This document shows, piece after piece, positions 1 through 8,879 of a stretch of DNA of 64,000 nucleotides (positions are counted from its first letter, which is position 1; the number at the start of each line of letters is the position of its first letter). The notes beneath the pieces are model-generated. The model made no database searches, was not told the origin of the DNA, and saw only the letters and a program-made list of their open reading frames with translations. The stretch is taken from assembly GCF_016907535.1 (NCBI RefSeq), contig NZ_JAFBCF010000001.1:1488001-1552000 (forward strand). Reading direction: 5' to 3'. The position numbers and the translations under genes are program-made. This DNA is from Microlunatus panaciterrae (lineage in GTDB: Bacteria; Actinomycetota; Actinomycetes; Propionibacteriales; Propionibacteriaceae).

Positions 1-185
1 GGCTGAGTGCTGTTGTCAAGCACTCGGCGAGGAAGGACCATCCCTGGGCTTCCCTTGAATTGCTCGTTTCCCGCTCAATCACGGTCCGTCGTCCCGTTGG
101 GCCGGGGTTGCACCGGTGGTCGCCAGGCCGTCCTCGATCGAACCCTGAGGAACCTTGTGAGAAACCGATATCTCGGGTGCGGCAG
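1..185. other. Left edge, no gene seen
   Basis: Non-coding as far as I can tell. Short open frames here have no recognisable protein features and look like composition effects. The stretch lies just downstream of the lacI-type gene and probably carries its 3' untranslated end. Confidence 0.4.
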
Positions 186-1187
186 CTAGTCCGAGGCCTG
201 ACCGGTGCTGCCCCGGGCGACCAGCCGTGGCCGGAAGACCACGCTGTGCTCCGGCCGTTCGCCGTTGAGCATGGCCCACAACCGTTGCCAGGCGAGCTCT
301 CCGAGCTCCAGCTGCGGCACCGAGGCGGTGGTGAGGGCGGGACTGGTGAACGCAGCGAAGGGGATGTCGTCGAAGCCCGCAACGGACAGCTGGCCCGGCA
401 CCTGGACTCCCAGCTCGTGCAGGGCCCCGAGCAGTCCCAGCGCCACCACGTCGTTGAAGGCGATCACCGCGGTCACATCCGAGTCGAGCACCTGTCCTGC
501 CGCGGCATGTCCGTCGGAGAACATCGCTCCGCAGGGGATCTGCACCAGATCGATGGCGTCGCGCAGGCTCTCGAAGCCCTTCAGCCGGTCAGTGTTCGAG
601 GCGCTGCTCGGTGGCCCGGCGAGATAGGCGATGCGACGGTGCCCCAGCCCCACCAGATGTCGGACCAGATCACGGACGCCCGAAGCCCAGTCGATGCCCA
701 GCAGTGGGGTCGACTCGTCGCCGGCATCCCGGTTGAGCAGGACGACCGGGGCCAGCTCGGGTAGCAGCCGCAGCAGCTCGTCCTGCGGCATCCGCGGGGC
801 GCACAGGACCAGGGCGTCACAGCGCCGGCGGGTCTCGATGGCGAGGATGGGTTCCTCCTCCGCATGCTCGGCGGTGTCGGCCACCAGCACCCGGTAATGC
901 TGCTTGGCCGCAGCCAGGCTCAGGCCACGCATGGCGCCGTGGAAAGCGGGATTGGTGAGGTCCGGCACCACGTAGCCGACGGTATGGGTGCGGCCCAGCG
1001 CGAGGCTCCGGGCAGCGACGCTGGGCATGTAGTTGAGCTGCTTCGCCGCCGCCAGAACACGGTCCGCGATCGAGCGATCGACCGTCGCCAACCCGTTCAT
1101 GACCCTGGAAACGGTTGCTCTGGACACTCCGGCCAGCGCGGCGACGTCACCGATGGTGATCCGCTCCCCGCTCTTCTGTCGCGCCAT
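186..1187 (-). CDS. LacI family transcriptional regulator
   Basis: Sugar-responsive DNA-binding repressor of about 333 aa. The N-terminal helix-turn-helix is plain (TIGDVAALAGVSRATVSRVM), followed by the hinge helix (PSVAARSLALGRTHTVGYV) and a periplasmic-binding-protein-like effector domain ending in the usual VAGFDDIPFA segment. I chose the ATG at 1187 because it gives the family's normal short lead into the HTH and has an AGGGG ribosome site about 8 bases before it; an open frame extends further upstream to 1271 but that part has no homology features. It is divergent from the five-gene uronate/hexarate-type operon beginning at 1362, and a LacI-style palindrome sits in the shared intergenic region, so it most likely represses that operon. 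The effector is unknown; an acidic sugar or pathway intermediate is an inference from context. Confidence 0.93.
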   Translation of the reverse strand: MARQKSGERITIGDVAALAGVSRATVSRVMNGLATVDRSIADRVLAAAKQLNYMPSVAARSLALGRTHTVGYVVPDLTNPAFHGAMRGLSLAAAKQHYRVLVADTAEHAEEEPILAIETRRRCDALVLCAPRMPQDELLRLLPELAPVVLLNRDAGDESTPLLGIDWASGVRDLVRHLVGLGHRRIAYLAGPPSSASNTDRLKGFESLRDAIDLVQIPCGAMFSDGHAAAGQVLDSDVTAVIAFNDVVALGLLGALHELGVQVPGQLSVAGFDDIPFAAFTSPALTTASVPQLELGELAWQRLWAMLNGERPEHSVVFRPRLVARGSTGQASD

Positions 1188-1297
1188 CTGGTAGCCCCTA
1201 TCAGCCATCGGTCTCGCTGCCACACCCTTTTCTGCAAGCGATCCGGGCCGGTCAGCACACCCTAGCAACACTACGAAAACCGACCCGAACCAGTGGG

Positions 1298-1326
1298 TTG
1301 CCGTCCTGGACGGACCGGGATAGAGT
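1298..1326 (+). promoter_or_regulatory. Predicted promoter of the sugar-acid operon
   Basis: A TTGCCG box at 1298-1303 and a TAGAGT box at 1321-1326 are separated by exactly 17 bases, close to the primary sigma consensus for actinobacteria. Transcription would start near 1333, leaving a leader of about 29 bases before the GTG start at 1362, which has GAGGAG at 1351-1356 as ribosome site. Confidence 0.6.
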
Positions 1327-1328
1327 GC

Positions 1329-1342
1329 GGAAACCGGTTACT
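1329..1342. promoter_or_regulatory. LacI-type operator candidate
   Basis: GGAAACCGGTTACT contains the perfect 8-bp palindrome AACCGGTT with a central CG step, as in most LacI/GalR operators. It overlaps the predicted +1 of the operon promoter, where a bound repressor would block initiation. Assignment to the adjacent LacI protein is inferred. Confidence 0.55.
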
Positions 1343-1361
1343 TGATTTGAGAGGAGCTCTC

Positions 1362-2735
1362 GTGGCGACGAGTCCGAAGAGGTACGCGATCGTCGGGACT
1401 GGGTCCCGTGCAGACATGTACATCAATGCCCTGCTGACCACACACGCCGATGTGGGCAGGCCGGTCGCCCTGTGCGACACGAACTCGGTCCGGATGGCCC
1501 TCTACAACACGAAGATCACCGAGCACGGCCAGGAAGCGGCAGCGACCTACGACGCCGCGGACTTCGGCCGCCTGCTGGATGAGCAGCGGCCCGACGGGGT
1601 GATCGTCACCTCGCCCGACTACACCCACTCCGACTACATCTGCGCTGCCCTCGACCGCGACATCGACGTCATCAGCGAGAAGCCGATGACGACCACGGCC
1701 GACCGGATCGAGTCCATCGTCGAGTCGGTCCGCAGGTCCAAGGGGACCCTCGTCGTCACCTTCAACTATCGCTACTCCCCACGCAACTCCACTCTGCGCC
1801 AGCTGATCGCCGAGGGTGCCATCGGCGACGTGACCTCGATGCACTTCGAGTGGGTGCTCGACACCTCCCACGGCGCCGACTACTTCCGGCGTTGGCACCG
1901 GGAGAAGTCCAACTCGGGCGGCCTGCTGGTCCACAAGTCCACCCATCACTTCGACCTGATCAACTGGTGGTTGGACGACGTTCCCCAGACCGTCTTCGCG
2001 CTGGGCGGCCTGCGGTTCTACGGGGATAAGAACGCTGCCGAACGTGGGCTGGGCGCGCGGCCGCTGCTCAGCCGCGACACCGACCCGGCAACCGACCCGT
2101 TCCACCTGGACCTGGCGGCCGACGACAAGCTGCGGCGGCTCTACCTGGACGCCGAGCATGTCGACGGCTACCACCGTGATCAGGACGTCTTCGCGCCGGG
2201 CATCACGATCGAGGACAACCTGAGCCTGCTGGTGGGGTTCCGCGGTGGTCCGTCCCTGAGCTACTCCCTGAACGCGCATGCACCCTGGGAGGGCTACCGG
2301 GTCGGGGTGAACGGGACCGCCGGCCGGCTCGAGCTTGAGGTGATCGAACGGTCATCGGTGCCGGCCGCGGCTGTCCGGGGCAGCAACGCCGACGTGGCTC
2401 CGGTCGTCGATCCGAGCGCTCAGCCGGACGAGGCGACCAGCGGCGATGAGGAGCTGCGTCCGGTGGGCGCCCGGATCCTGCTGCAGAAGCACTGGGAGTC
2501 GGCCGTCGAGGTGCCGATCCCGGAGGGCGCCGGCTCCCACGGCGGCGGCGACGCGATGCTGCTCGACGACGTGTTCCGCGGTGCAACCGAGGATCCGCTG
2601 CGACGTGCGGCCGGTTACCTGGACGGCATCCGCAGCGTGCTCGTCGGCGTCTCCGGCAACCAGAGCCTGGCCACCGGCGAGCCGGTCCACCTGTCCGACT
2701 TCGGCCTGCCGCTGACGGAGGAGGAGGCGGTATGA
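1362..2735 (+). CDS. Gfo/Idh/MocA family oxidoreductase
   Basis: Cytoplasmic NAD(P)-dependent sugar or sugar-acid dehydrogenase of 457 aa. The Rossmann motif is seen as AIVGTGSRADMY (residues 9-20), followed by the EKP motif (about residues 106-108) and a C-terminal substrate domain containing NYRYSPRN and HKSTHHFDLINWW, typical of the larger members of the family. GTG at 1362 is preferred over an upstream ATG because GAGGAG lies 5 bases before it and the Rossmann fold starts directly after. It is the first gene of an operon; its stop overlaps the next start (ATGA). Substrate cannot be read from sequence; oxidation of a uronate-, inositol- or lactone-like sugar feeding the downstream dehydratases is an inference. 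Confidence 0.85.
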   Translation: MATSPKRYAIVGTGSRADMYINALLTTHADVGRPVALCDTNSVRMALYNTKITEHGQEAAATYDAADFGRLLDEQRPDGVIVTSPDYTHSDYICAALDRDIDVISEKPMTTTADRIESIVESVRRSKGTLVVTFNYRYSPRNSTLRQLIAEGAIGDVTSMHFEWVLDTSHGADYFRRWHREKSNSGGLLVHKSTHHFDLINWWLDDVPQTVFALGGLRFYGDKNAAERGLGARPLLSRDTDPATDPFHLDLAADDKLRRLYLDAEHVDGYHRDQDVFAPGITIEDNLSLLVGFRGGPSLSYSLNAHAPWEGYRVGVNGTAGRLELEVIERSSVPAAAVRGSNADVAPVVDPSAQPDEATSGDEELRPVGARILLQKHWESAVEVPIPEGAGSHGGGDAMLLDDVFRGATEDPLRRAAGYLDGIRSVLVGVSGNQSLATGEPVHLSDFGLPLTEEEAV

Positions 2736-3676
2736 CCGAGGGCAACCTCAGAGTCGCCGTCACCGGCGGCGGCGGCCGGCTCGGGGTCAGTGTGGTGACC
2801 GGCCTGGCCGCCGCCGGTCATGAGGTCATCTCGATCGATCGGCACCGACATCCCACCCTGCCGGCGCAGCAGATCGTCGCTGACCTGACCGACAACGAGG
2901 CCGCCGACGCGGCCCTGGCGCAGGCCCGGCCGGAGGCCCTGGTTCACCTGGCCGCGATCGCCGTACCTTTCACCGCGCCCGAGCACGTCATCCTGCAGAC
3001 CAACACCGCCATCGCCTTCCAGACCCTGCAGGCTGCTGTCGCGCACGGAACCAGCAGGATCCTGGTGGCCTCCAGCCCGACGCCGCTGGGCTATGGCTCG
3101 CCGCTCGGCTGGCAGCCGGACTATCTGCCGATCGACGAGAAGCACCGGCTCAGGCCCTGGAACGCCTATGCGCTGTCGAAGATGACCATGGAGTCGATAG
3201 TGGCCATGTTCACCGCCCAGTACGGCGACAAGATCAGGCTCGGATCGTTCCGGCCCTGTTTCGTGATCTCTCCGGATGAGTGGAACGGCGCACCGACCCA
3301 GCAGGGCCACACCGTCCGTGAGCGCCTCGACGATCCGGCGCTGGCGGCGGTGTCGTTGTTCAACTACGTCGACGCCCGTGACGCCGCCGACTTCGTCGAC
3401 CGGTGGCTGCGTGCGGCCCATCAGCTGCCGAATGGGGACGTGTTTTTCGTGGGCGCATCGGATGCCATGGCCCGGCGGCCGCTCTGCGAGCTGATGCCCC
3501 AGTTCCACCCCGGCACCGAGGAGCTGTCGGCAGGACTGACCGGCACGGCTCCGGCGTTCTCGGTGGCCAAGGCGGAGGCGCTGCTGGGCTGGCGCCCGAA
3601 ACGCAGCTGGCGGACGGAACTGGTCGACGACGTGGCAGCGGATAGTGATCATCATCGATCGAGGAGCGCAGTATGA
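2732..3676 (+). CDS. NAD-dependent epimerase/dehydratase (extended SDR)
   Basis: 314-aa short-chain dehydrogenase/reductase of the extended type. It shows the nucleotide motif TGGGGRLG (residues 11-18), the DLTD acidic segment, HLAAIA, and the catalytic Tyr146 and Lys150 (YALSK). The fold resembles uronate dehydrogenases, which oxidise galacturonate or glucuronate to the aldaro-lactone; this would fit the neighbours, but the protein is longer than the roughly 265-aa characterised uronate dehydrogenases, so an epimerase role is possible. Starts inside the stop of the Gfo/Idh gene and its own stop overlaps the next start, so translation is likely coupled. Confidence 0.82.
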   Translation: MTEGNLRVAVTGGGGRLGVSVVTGLAAAGHEVISIDRHRHPTLPAQQIVADLTDNEAADAALAQARPEALVHLAAIAVPFTAPEHVILQTNTAIAFQTLQAAVAHGTSRILVASSPTPLGYGSPLGWQPDYLPIDEKHRLRPWNAYALSKMTMESIVAMFTAQYGDKIRLGSFRPCFVISPDEWNGAPTQQGHTVRERLDDPALAAVSLFNYVDARDAADFVDRWLRAAHQLPNGDVFFVGASDAMARRPLCELMPQFHPGTEELSAGLTGTAPAFSVAKAEALLGWRPKRSWRTELVDDVAADSDHHRSRSAV

Positions 3677-4578
3677 GGTTTGACGGAGTCCTCTTCTTCC
3701 CGGTGACTGCCTTCGACCGGGCGGGCCGGGTGGACACCGCGGTACTCAAGGATCATGTCCAGTCGCGGCTGGGACACTCCCCCGGCGGCCTCTTTCCCGC
3801 CTGCGGCACCGGCGAGTTCCACACCCTCTCGGTGGCCGAGGTCTCCGCCGTCGTCAGCACCACCGTGCAGGCGACCGGTGGGGCTGCGCCGGTGCTCAGC
3901 GGCGCCGGCGGCCCCCTCGGGCACGCCCTCGAATGCGCCAGGGCAGCGGCCGACGCCGGTGCGGACGGTCTGCTGGTACTCCCCCCGTATCTGGTGAATG
4001 CCCCCGTCGACGGCCTGGTTGCCTATGTGGAGGCGATCGCCGCCGCCACCGATCTTCCGCTGGTGGTGTACCACCGCGCGAACGCCAAGTTCACCGCGTC
4101 GGCGATGTCCCGGCTGGCCCGGGATCCGCAGGTGATCGGCTTCAAGGACGGTGTCGGTGACATCGGCGAAACCCAGCGCATCGTGCTCGCGGTCAGGGCA
4201 ACGGGACGCACGGACTTCCAGTTCTTCAACGGCCTGCTGACCGCCGAGCTGACCCAGGCCGCCTTCCGTGGCATCGGGGTGCCGCTGTACTCCTCAGCCG
4301 TGTTCGCGATGGCGCCCGAGATCGCGACCGCGTTCTACCGCGCCTACATGGACGGGAACGAGGAACGCCGAACCGACCTGCTGACCGGGTTCTACGAGCC
4401 TCTGGTGGCGCTGCGGGACAGGGTGCCCGGTTATGCCGTCTCGCTGATCAAGGCCGGGGTACGGCAGTCCGGGCTCGATGTCGGCTCGGTCAGGCCGCCG
4501 CTGGTCGACCCCACACCGGCCGACCTGGCCACACTGGCCGAGATCCTCGCCCACGGCCACCGGCTCGCCTCGGCATGA
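3673..4578 (+). CDS. kdgD: 5-dehydro-4-deoxyglucarate dehydratase (KdgD-like)
   Basis: 301-aa member of the DapA/aldolase family. It has the family's Schiff-base lysine (Lys158 in GFKDGVGD) and assisting tyrosine (Tyr133 in VVYHRANA), plus FFPVTAFD and CGTGEFHTLS, which are typical of 5-dehydro-4-deoxyglucarate dehydratases. That enzyme removes water and CO2 from 5-keto-4-deoxyglucarate to give 2-oxoglutarate semialdehyde. The aldehyde dehydrogenase gene two positions downstream would then form 2-oxoglutarate, which strongly supports the call. Overlaps both neighbours by 4 bases (ATGA on each side). Confidence 0.88.
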   Translation: MRFDGVLFFPVTAFDRAGRVDTAVLKDHVQSRLGHSPGGLFPACGTGEFHTLSVAEVSAVVSTTVQATGGAAPVLSGAGGPLGHALECARAAADAGADGLLVLPPYLVNAPVDGLVAYVEAIAAATDLPLVVYHRANAKFTASAMSRLARDPQVIGFKDGVGDIGETQRIVLAVRATGRTDFQFFNGLLTAELTQAAFRGIGVPLYSSAVFAMAPEIATAFYRAYMDGNEERRTDLLTGFYEPLVALRDRVPGYAVSLIKAGVRQSGLDVGSVRPPLVDPTPADLATLAEILAHGHRLASA

Positions 4579-5672
4579 TCGACCCGGTTATCGAGGAGGT
4601 CCGCACCAGGCTGCTGACGGCCAAGCTGCCGCGACCATGGGGCCCCGGCGTTTCCGAGACCCACCTTCTCGTGGTCGAGGTGCACGCCAGCGATGGCAGC
4701 ACCGGCACCGGGTTCAGCTGGACGCCGACGATCGGGCCGCAGTCCGTGCAGGCCCTGCTGGACAACGACATCCGGGCCTTTGCGCTCGGACAACCCGCCC
4801 ACCCGGCCGTGCTCTGGGACCGGCTGTGGACCCATCTGCATGAAGCCGGCGGTGGCGGGGTCACGAGCATCGCCATCGGCGGGCTCGACCTGGCCCTGTG
4901 GGACCTGCAGGCTCGCGCCGCCGGACGCTCGGTCACCTCACTGATCGGCCGCCAGCACCAGGCTGTCACCGTCTACGGCAGTGGCGTCAACCTCCACTAC
5001 GAGCTGGATGAGCTGACGGACCAGGCACACCGATGGGTCGCCGCCGGTTACCCCGGCGTGAAGATGAAGGTCGGCAGCCCCGACCTCTCGCGCGACGTCG
5101 AACGGGTGGCAGCCGTACGCCGGATCATCGGTCCGGGACGCAAGCTGATGATCGACGCCAACCAGCGATGGGACCTGCCGAGCGCCACCCGGGCGATGGC
5201 AGCTCTCGAACCCTTCGACCTGCACTGGATCGAGGAGCCGTTCCGAGCCGACGACACCGCGGCGTACATCGCGTTCCGGCAGCGGACCAGGGTCCCGATC
5301 GCAGCCGGCGAGAACGTACACCACGTCTACCGTTTCCGCGACCTGATCACCGCCGGCGCGATCGACGTCGTGCAGCCCAACATCATCAGGGTCGGCGGCA
5401 TCACCCCCTTCCTTCGGATCGCCCAGCTGGCCCGCGGGTTCTCCCTGCAGCTGGCACCTCACCTGCTGACCGACCTGTCGGCCCAGCTGGCTGCCGTACT
5501 GCCCGAGCGGGTATGGGTCGAGGAGGTCGAGGACACCTCGTTCGCTACCTTGGGTCTGGTCACCGAACCGACGCCGGTGATCCGCAGCGGTGAGCAGCTG
5601 ATCATCGACGAGCGCCCAGGGCTCGGCTTCAGCTTCGCCCCGGGCGCCGAACAACCAGTACCGACACCGTGA
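4575..5672 (+). CDS. Enolase-superfamily sugar-acid dehydratase (mandelate racemase type)
   Basis: 365-aa mandelate racemase/muconate lactonizing enzyme family protein. Visible active-site elements are the KxK motif (Lys163, Lys165 in VKMKVG), metal ligands Asp194 (MIDANQ), Glu220/221 (WIEEPF) and Glu245 (AAGEN), and His296 (LAPHL). This arrangement is that of acid-sugar dehydratases acting on aldonates or aldarates. In this operon it probably makes the 4-deoxy-5-keto acid consumed by the KdgD-like enzyme, from glucarate, galactarate or a lactone-derived acid; the precise epimer cannot be told. The start overlaps the stop of the previous gene (ATGA). Confidence 0.85.
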   Translation: MIDPVIEEVRTRLLTAKLPRPWGPGVSETHLLVVEVHASDGSTGTGFSWTPTIGPQSVQALLDNDIRAFALGQPAHPAVLWDRLWTHLHEAGGGGVTSIAIGGLDLALWDLQARAAGRSVTSLIGRQHQAVTVYGSGVNLHYELDELTDQAHRWVAAGYPGVKMKVGSPDLSRDVERVAAVRRIIGPGRKLMIDANQRWDLPSATRAMAALEPFDLHWIEEPFRADDTAAYIAFRQRTRVPIAAGENVHHVYRFRDLITAGAIDVVQPNIIRVGGITPFLRIAQLARGFSLQLAPHLLTDLSAQLAAVLPERVWVEEVEDTSFATLGLVTEPTPVIRSGEQLIIDERPGLGFSFAPGAEQPVPTP

Positions 5673-5710
5673 CCGGCGAACAGCCGCAGTCCGACTGAGA
5701 GGAACCGATC

Positions 5711-7165
5711 GTGACCGCAACGTCGACCACCAGCACCGTGGCTGAGGCAACTGCCGCGGCCGCCGCTGCCGCTCCTGCACTGGCCGCCACCTCCGACGTG
5801 GACCGCGCCCGCTTCCTGGCCGCCATCGCCGATGCCATCGACGCGGCGGCAGTGGAGCTCGTCTCCATCGCCCAGCGCGAGACCCATCTGCCTGAGGCGC
5901 GGCTGACCGGCGAAGTGGCCCGCACCACAGCTCAACTGCGGATGTTCGCTCGCGTGATCGTCGACGGTGCCTACCTCGAGGCCACCATCGACCACCCCAA
6001 CTCCGAGGCCGTCCCACCCAACCCCGACCTGCGCCGGGTGCTGAAGCCGATCGGACCTGTCGGCGTCTTCTCGGCCAGCAACTTCCCGTTCGCCTTCAGT
6101 GTGGCCGGTGGTGACACCGCATCAGCACTGGCCGTCGGCTGCCCCGTTGTGGTCAAGGCCCACTCCGGCCACACCGAGCTGTCCCGCCGCACCGCCGAGA
6201 TCGTCTCCGCGGCGCTCGAGGCCGCCGGCGCGCCGGCCGGGTCATTCTCCCTGGTCGAGGGCAGGCAGGCCGGCACCGACCTGGTGCAGGACCGGAACAT
6301 CAAGGCTGTCGGCTTCACCGGCTCGCTCTCCGGCGGCCGTGCGCTGTTCGACCTCGCCTCGTCCCGCCCGGACCCGATTCCCTTCTACGGGGAGCTGGGC
6401 AGCATCAACCCGGTGGTGATCACCGAGGCGGCTGCACTTGCCGGGGCGCAGAAGCTGGCCACCGGTCTGGTCGGCTCGTTCACCCTGGGTGTCGGCCAGT
6501 TCTGCACGAAGCCCGGTGTGGTGCTGTTCCCCGCCGGCACCGGTTTCGAGGACGCGGTGGTGGCAGCCTTCGCCGAGGCGAGGGGCGGTGAGATGCTCAC
6601 CGAGCGGATCGCCGAGGCCTACCCGGCAGGCCTGCAGAAGCTGGCTGCCGAGGGCAACGTCAAGGTCCTCGCCGGTGAGGTCGACCAGGATCCCGACCGG
6701 CCGGCAGAGCCGGTGGTGCTGCTCACCACCGCAGCGGCCGTCGCGGCCGATCCTCAGACCTTGCTGGAGGAGTGCTTCGGCCCGGTCACCCTGCTCGTCG
6801 CCTATCACGACACGGCCGAACGGGATGCGGCGCTGGACGTGATCGAGGGTTCGCTCACCGCTACGTTGCACGCCGCCGAGGGAGAGCACCTCGCGGACCT
6901 GGCCGAGCGGCTGGCCGCTCGCGCCGGCCGGGTGCTCTTCGGGGGCTGGCCAACGGGCGTTGCGGTCACCTGGTCACAGCAGCACGGCGGACCGTGGCCG
7001 GCCACCACCTCGATCCATACCTCGGTCGGCGCGACCGCCGGCCGCCGTTTCCAGCGGCCGGTCACCTATCAGGATGCGCCCGAGTCCGTACTGCCGGAAG
7101 CGCTGAGGGAGCAGAACACCCTCGGCATCTGGCGCCGGATCGACGGCGAGCTCGGTCGGCACTGA
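5711..7165 (+). CDS. Aldehyde dehydrogenase, 2-oxoglutarate semialdehyde type
   Basis: 484-aa NAD(P)+-dependent aldehyde dehydrogenase of the ketoglutarate-semialdehyde subgroup. Key residues are Asn124 (SNFPFAF), Lys149 (VVVKAHSGH), Glu228 (YGELGSINP) and the nucleophile Cys265 (GVGQFCTKPG). It would oxidise the semialdehyde released by the KdgD-like enzyme to 2-oxoglutarate, linking sugar-acid breakdown to the TCA cycle. The GTG at 5711 has GAGAGG about 7 bases upstream and follows the enolase-family gene by 38 bases, so it is probably the last gene of the operon. The N-terminus is unusually alanine-rich. Confidence 0.88.
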   Translation: MTATSTTSTVAEATAAAAAAAPALAATSDVDRARFLAAIADAIDAAAVELVSIAQRETHLPEARLTGEVARTTAQLRMFARVIVDGAYLEATIDHPNSEAVPPNPDLRRVLKPIGPVGVFSASNFPFAFSVAGGDTASALAVGCPVVVKAHSGHTELSRRTAEIVSAALEAAGAPAGSFSLVEGRQAGTDLVQDRNIKAVGFTGSLSGGRALFDLASSRPDPIPFYGELGSINPVVITEAAALAGAQKLATGLVGSFTLGVGQFCTKPGVVLFPAGTGFEDAVVAAFAEARGGEMLTERIAEAYPAGLQKLAAEGNVKVLAGEVDQDPDRPAEPVVLLTTAAAVAADPQTLLEECFGPVTLLVAYHDTAERDAALDVIEGSLTATLHAAEGEHLADLAERLAARAGRVLFGGWPTGVAVTWSQQHGGPWPATTSIHTSVGATAGRRFQRPVTYQDAPESVLPEALREQNTLGIWRRIDGELGRH

Positions 7166-7679
7166 CGCCAGGGGCGCCACCAGGCAGCCGCGCGTACGAC
7201 TGATCACCCTCTTGGCGCCGGAGCGGCGGGGTTCGGGAACGGCAGCGGAGGGGGACGCTGCGGCGTCCTCCGACCCGGCAATACTCGCGGCGAACTCCGC
7301 CATGCAAGGGGGCTGGCTGGGTTCGCGGGCAATGAGGATGTGGCGGCTCGTACTCGCGATCAGGCCGCCGGAGAGTCGTTGATCATGCTGGCCGTTCTGT
7401 TCGAGGACGCTGCGTTCGCGCCAAGTTAGCTGGGACAGTTACGGAAACCGGCTGGAAAGCCACGTTCAGCGGTGAGTACCCGGACCAATGCGTACAGAGG
7501 CTGGTGGGCACGTTCTCGCAGCATTCGCCGATGGCGACGCCCGTTCGATCTGACGCCCCGGTTGGGACCCTCACCAGCACGCGCACGGGTGAACCAACTC
7601 TTTCCGGGAGACAGCCCCGCCGCCACGTCCACCAGACCAACACAACATCTGAGCCAGGAACCTGGCAGCATGCTGTGTC
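7166..7679. other. 514-bp intergenic stretch
   Basis: No convincing gene on either strand. Several open frames cover it, but none shows a domain, a good ribosome site or a plausible start. It separates the sugar-acid operon from a damaged methyltransferase gene and may be a decayed region. Confidence 0.35.
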
Positions 7680-8305
7680 GTGGGCACAGACTGGGCCGAG
7701 TGGCATGAGGCGTACGCACGTCCGGGGTCGGCCCTGGACAACTCGCAGCGGTGCGGACGGCAATCACGCGCTGCCTCGATACGACAAGCTCTCGCTCCGT
7801 GCGCGTCATCAGCATGTGCGCAGGCGATGGCCGCGATCTCCTGGGGGTCCTGTCATCGCGACGGGACGCCAGCCGGGCCGAGGGGCTCCTGGTGGAATAT
7901 GACGCCGGGCTCGCCGAGCGGGCACGCGAGGCAATAGAAGGCTCGCAGGCCCGCCTTCAGGTCCGCTGTGCTGACGCGGCCGCCAGCAGCATCTACGCCG
8001 ACACGGTGCCGGCTGACCTTGTACTCACGTGTGGTGTGTTCGGCAACATCAGCGACCAGGACGTCCGCGCGACGATCGCGGCGCTACCGCAGCTGTGTGG
8101 ACCCGGCGCACAGGTTATCTGGACCAGGCACCGCCGCGAGCCGGACCTGACGCCGCAGATCCGCAGCTGGTTCCGGACAGCCGAGTTCGAAGAGGTCTGC
8201 TTCGTCAGCCCAGGCAACGACTCCTGGTCGGTGGGTGTCCACGAGTTCGCCGGCACCCCGCAACCCCTCGACGCGAATGCGCACTGGTTCACATTCGTCC
8301 GTTGA
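7680..8305 (+). pseudogene. SAM-dependent methyltransferase, frameshifted near 7742
   Basis: Two adjacent reading frames together give one class I methyltransferase of about 208 aa. The first frame starts at GTG 7680 (MGTDWAEWHEAYARPGSALDN); the second carries the rest, including motif I MCAGDGRDLLGVL, LVLTCGVFGNISD and IWTRHRREPDLTP, and ends at 8305. The frames join at 7740-7742, where reading AAC-CTC in place of AACTC would restore one protein, i.e. a single missing C. This could be a true mutation or an assembly error. No strong ribosome site precedes 7680. The substrate is unknown. Confidence 0.75.
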
Positions 8306-8476
8306 GCCGCGTGCCTGGCGGACCTGATCGAATTGCCGGCGAATGCTCATCAAAGTGCCGGTCAGGCACGATCGCGACGGCGTCGACAACTTCACGTTCA
8401 GGACCGTGGTGGCGCCTAGGGGTAAGCCGTTCGACCAGCGGGTGACTGCTGGCGGGCACCGAGGGGCCTGCGCCGG

Positions 8477-8806
8477 CGAGCGTTTTGATGAGTTCTCAAG
8501 CCAGAACAGCGCATTCCAGCTGCGAAAACTCGCGTTCTGATGAGTTGTCGAGCCAGAACAGCGCCCTCCGTCCGGAAAACTCGCGTTCTGCCGAGTTCTC
8601 CACGCAGACAGCCCCTCGGGCCGCGAAAACTCGCGTTCTGCCGAGTTCTCAAGCCAGAACAGCGCCTTCCGGCCGCGAAAACTCGCGTTCTGCCGAGTTC
8701 TCCACCCAGACTGCCCCTCCGGCCGCGAAAAGTCGCGTTCTGCCGAGTTTTCAAGCCAGAACAGCGCCCTCCGGCCGGAAAACTCGCGTTCTGTCGAGTT
8801 TTCGAA
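8477..8806. repeat. Tandem array of about 51-bp hairpin repeats
   Basis: Six clear units plus a degenerate first one, with the core CTCGCGTTCTG at 8529, 8580, 8630, 8682, 8732 (first base changed) and 8783, spaced 50-52 bp. Each unit carries the inverted arms GAAAACTCG and CGAGTTYTC around a CGTTCTGY loop; the last unit is a perfect 9-bp stem. Spacers alternate between an AAGCCAGAACAGCGCC form and a CCACNCAGACNGCCCC form (order A A B A B A). The array is free of stops in several frames, which creates long spurious open frames. It lies between the methyltransferase remnant and the VOC gene. Confidence 0.9.
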
Positions 8807-8879
8807 GGGGACCAGCCCGACGACTCACGAAGGTCGGTGGGCGGGTCTAGCGTGGGGGGAGACGAGAAGGGAGCCAGCG

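Noticed and set aside
1106-1119. TGGAAACGGTTGCT, a good LacI-operator match inside the lacI-type gene
   Set aside because: It encodes the conserved ATVSR helix of the regulator itself and appears in many lacI-type genes for coding reasons.
7383-7815. Overlapping open frames on both strands in the 7.4-7.8 kb gap
   Set aside because: No family resemblance, ribosome site or codon pattern; they overlap the methyltransferase start.
8477-8806. Possible CRISPR array
   Set aside because: The whole unit repeats, including the would-be spacers (only two types), and no cas genes are near.
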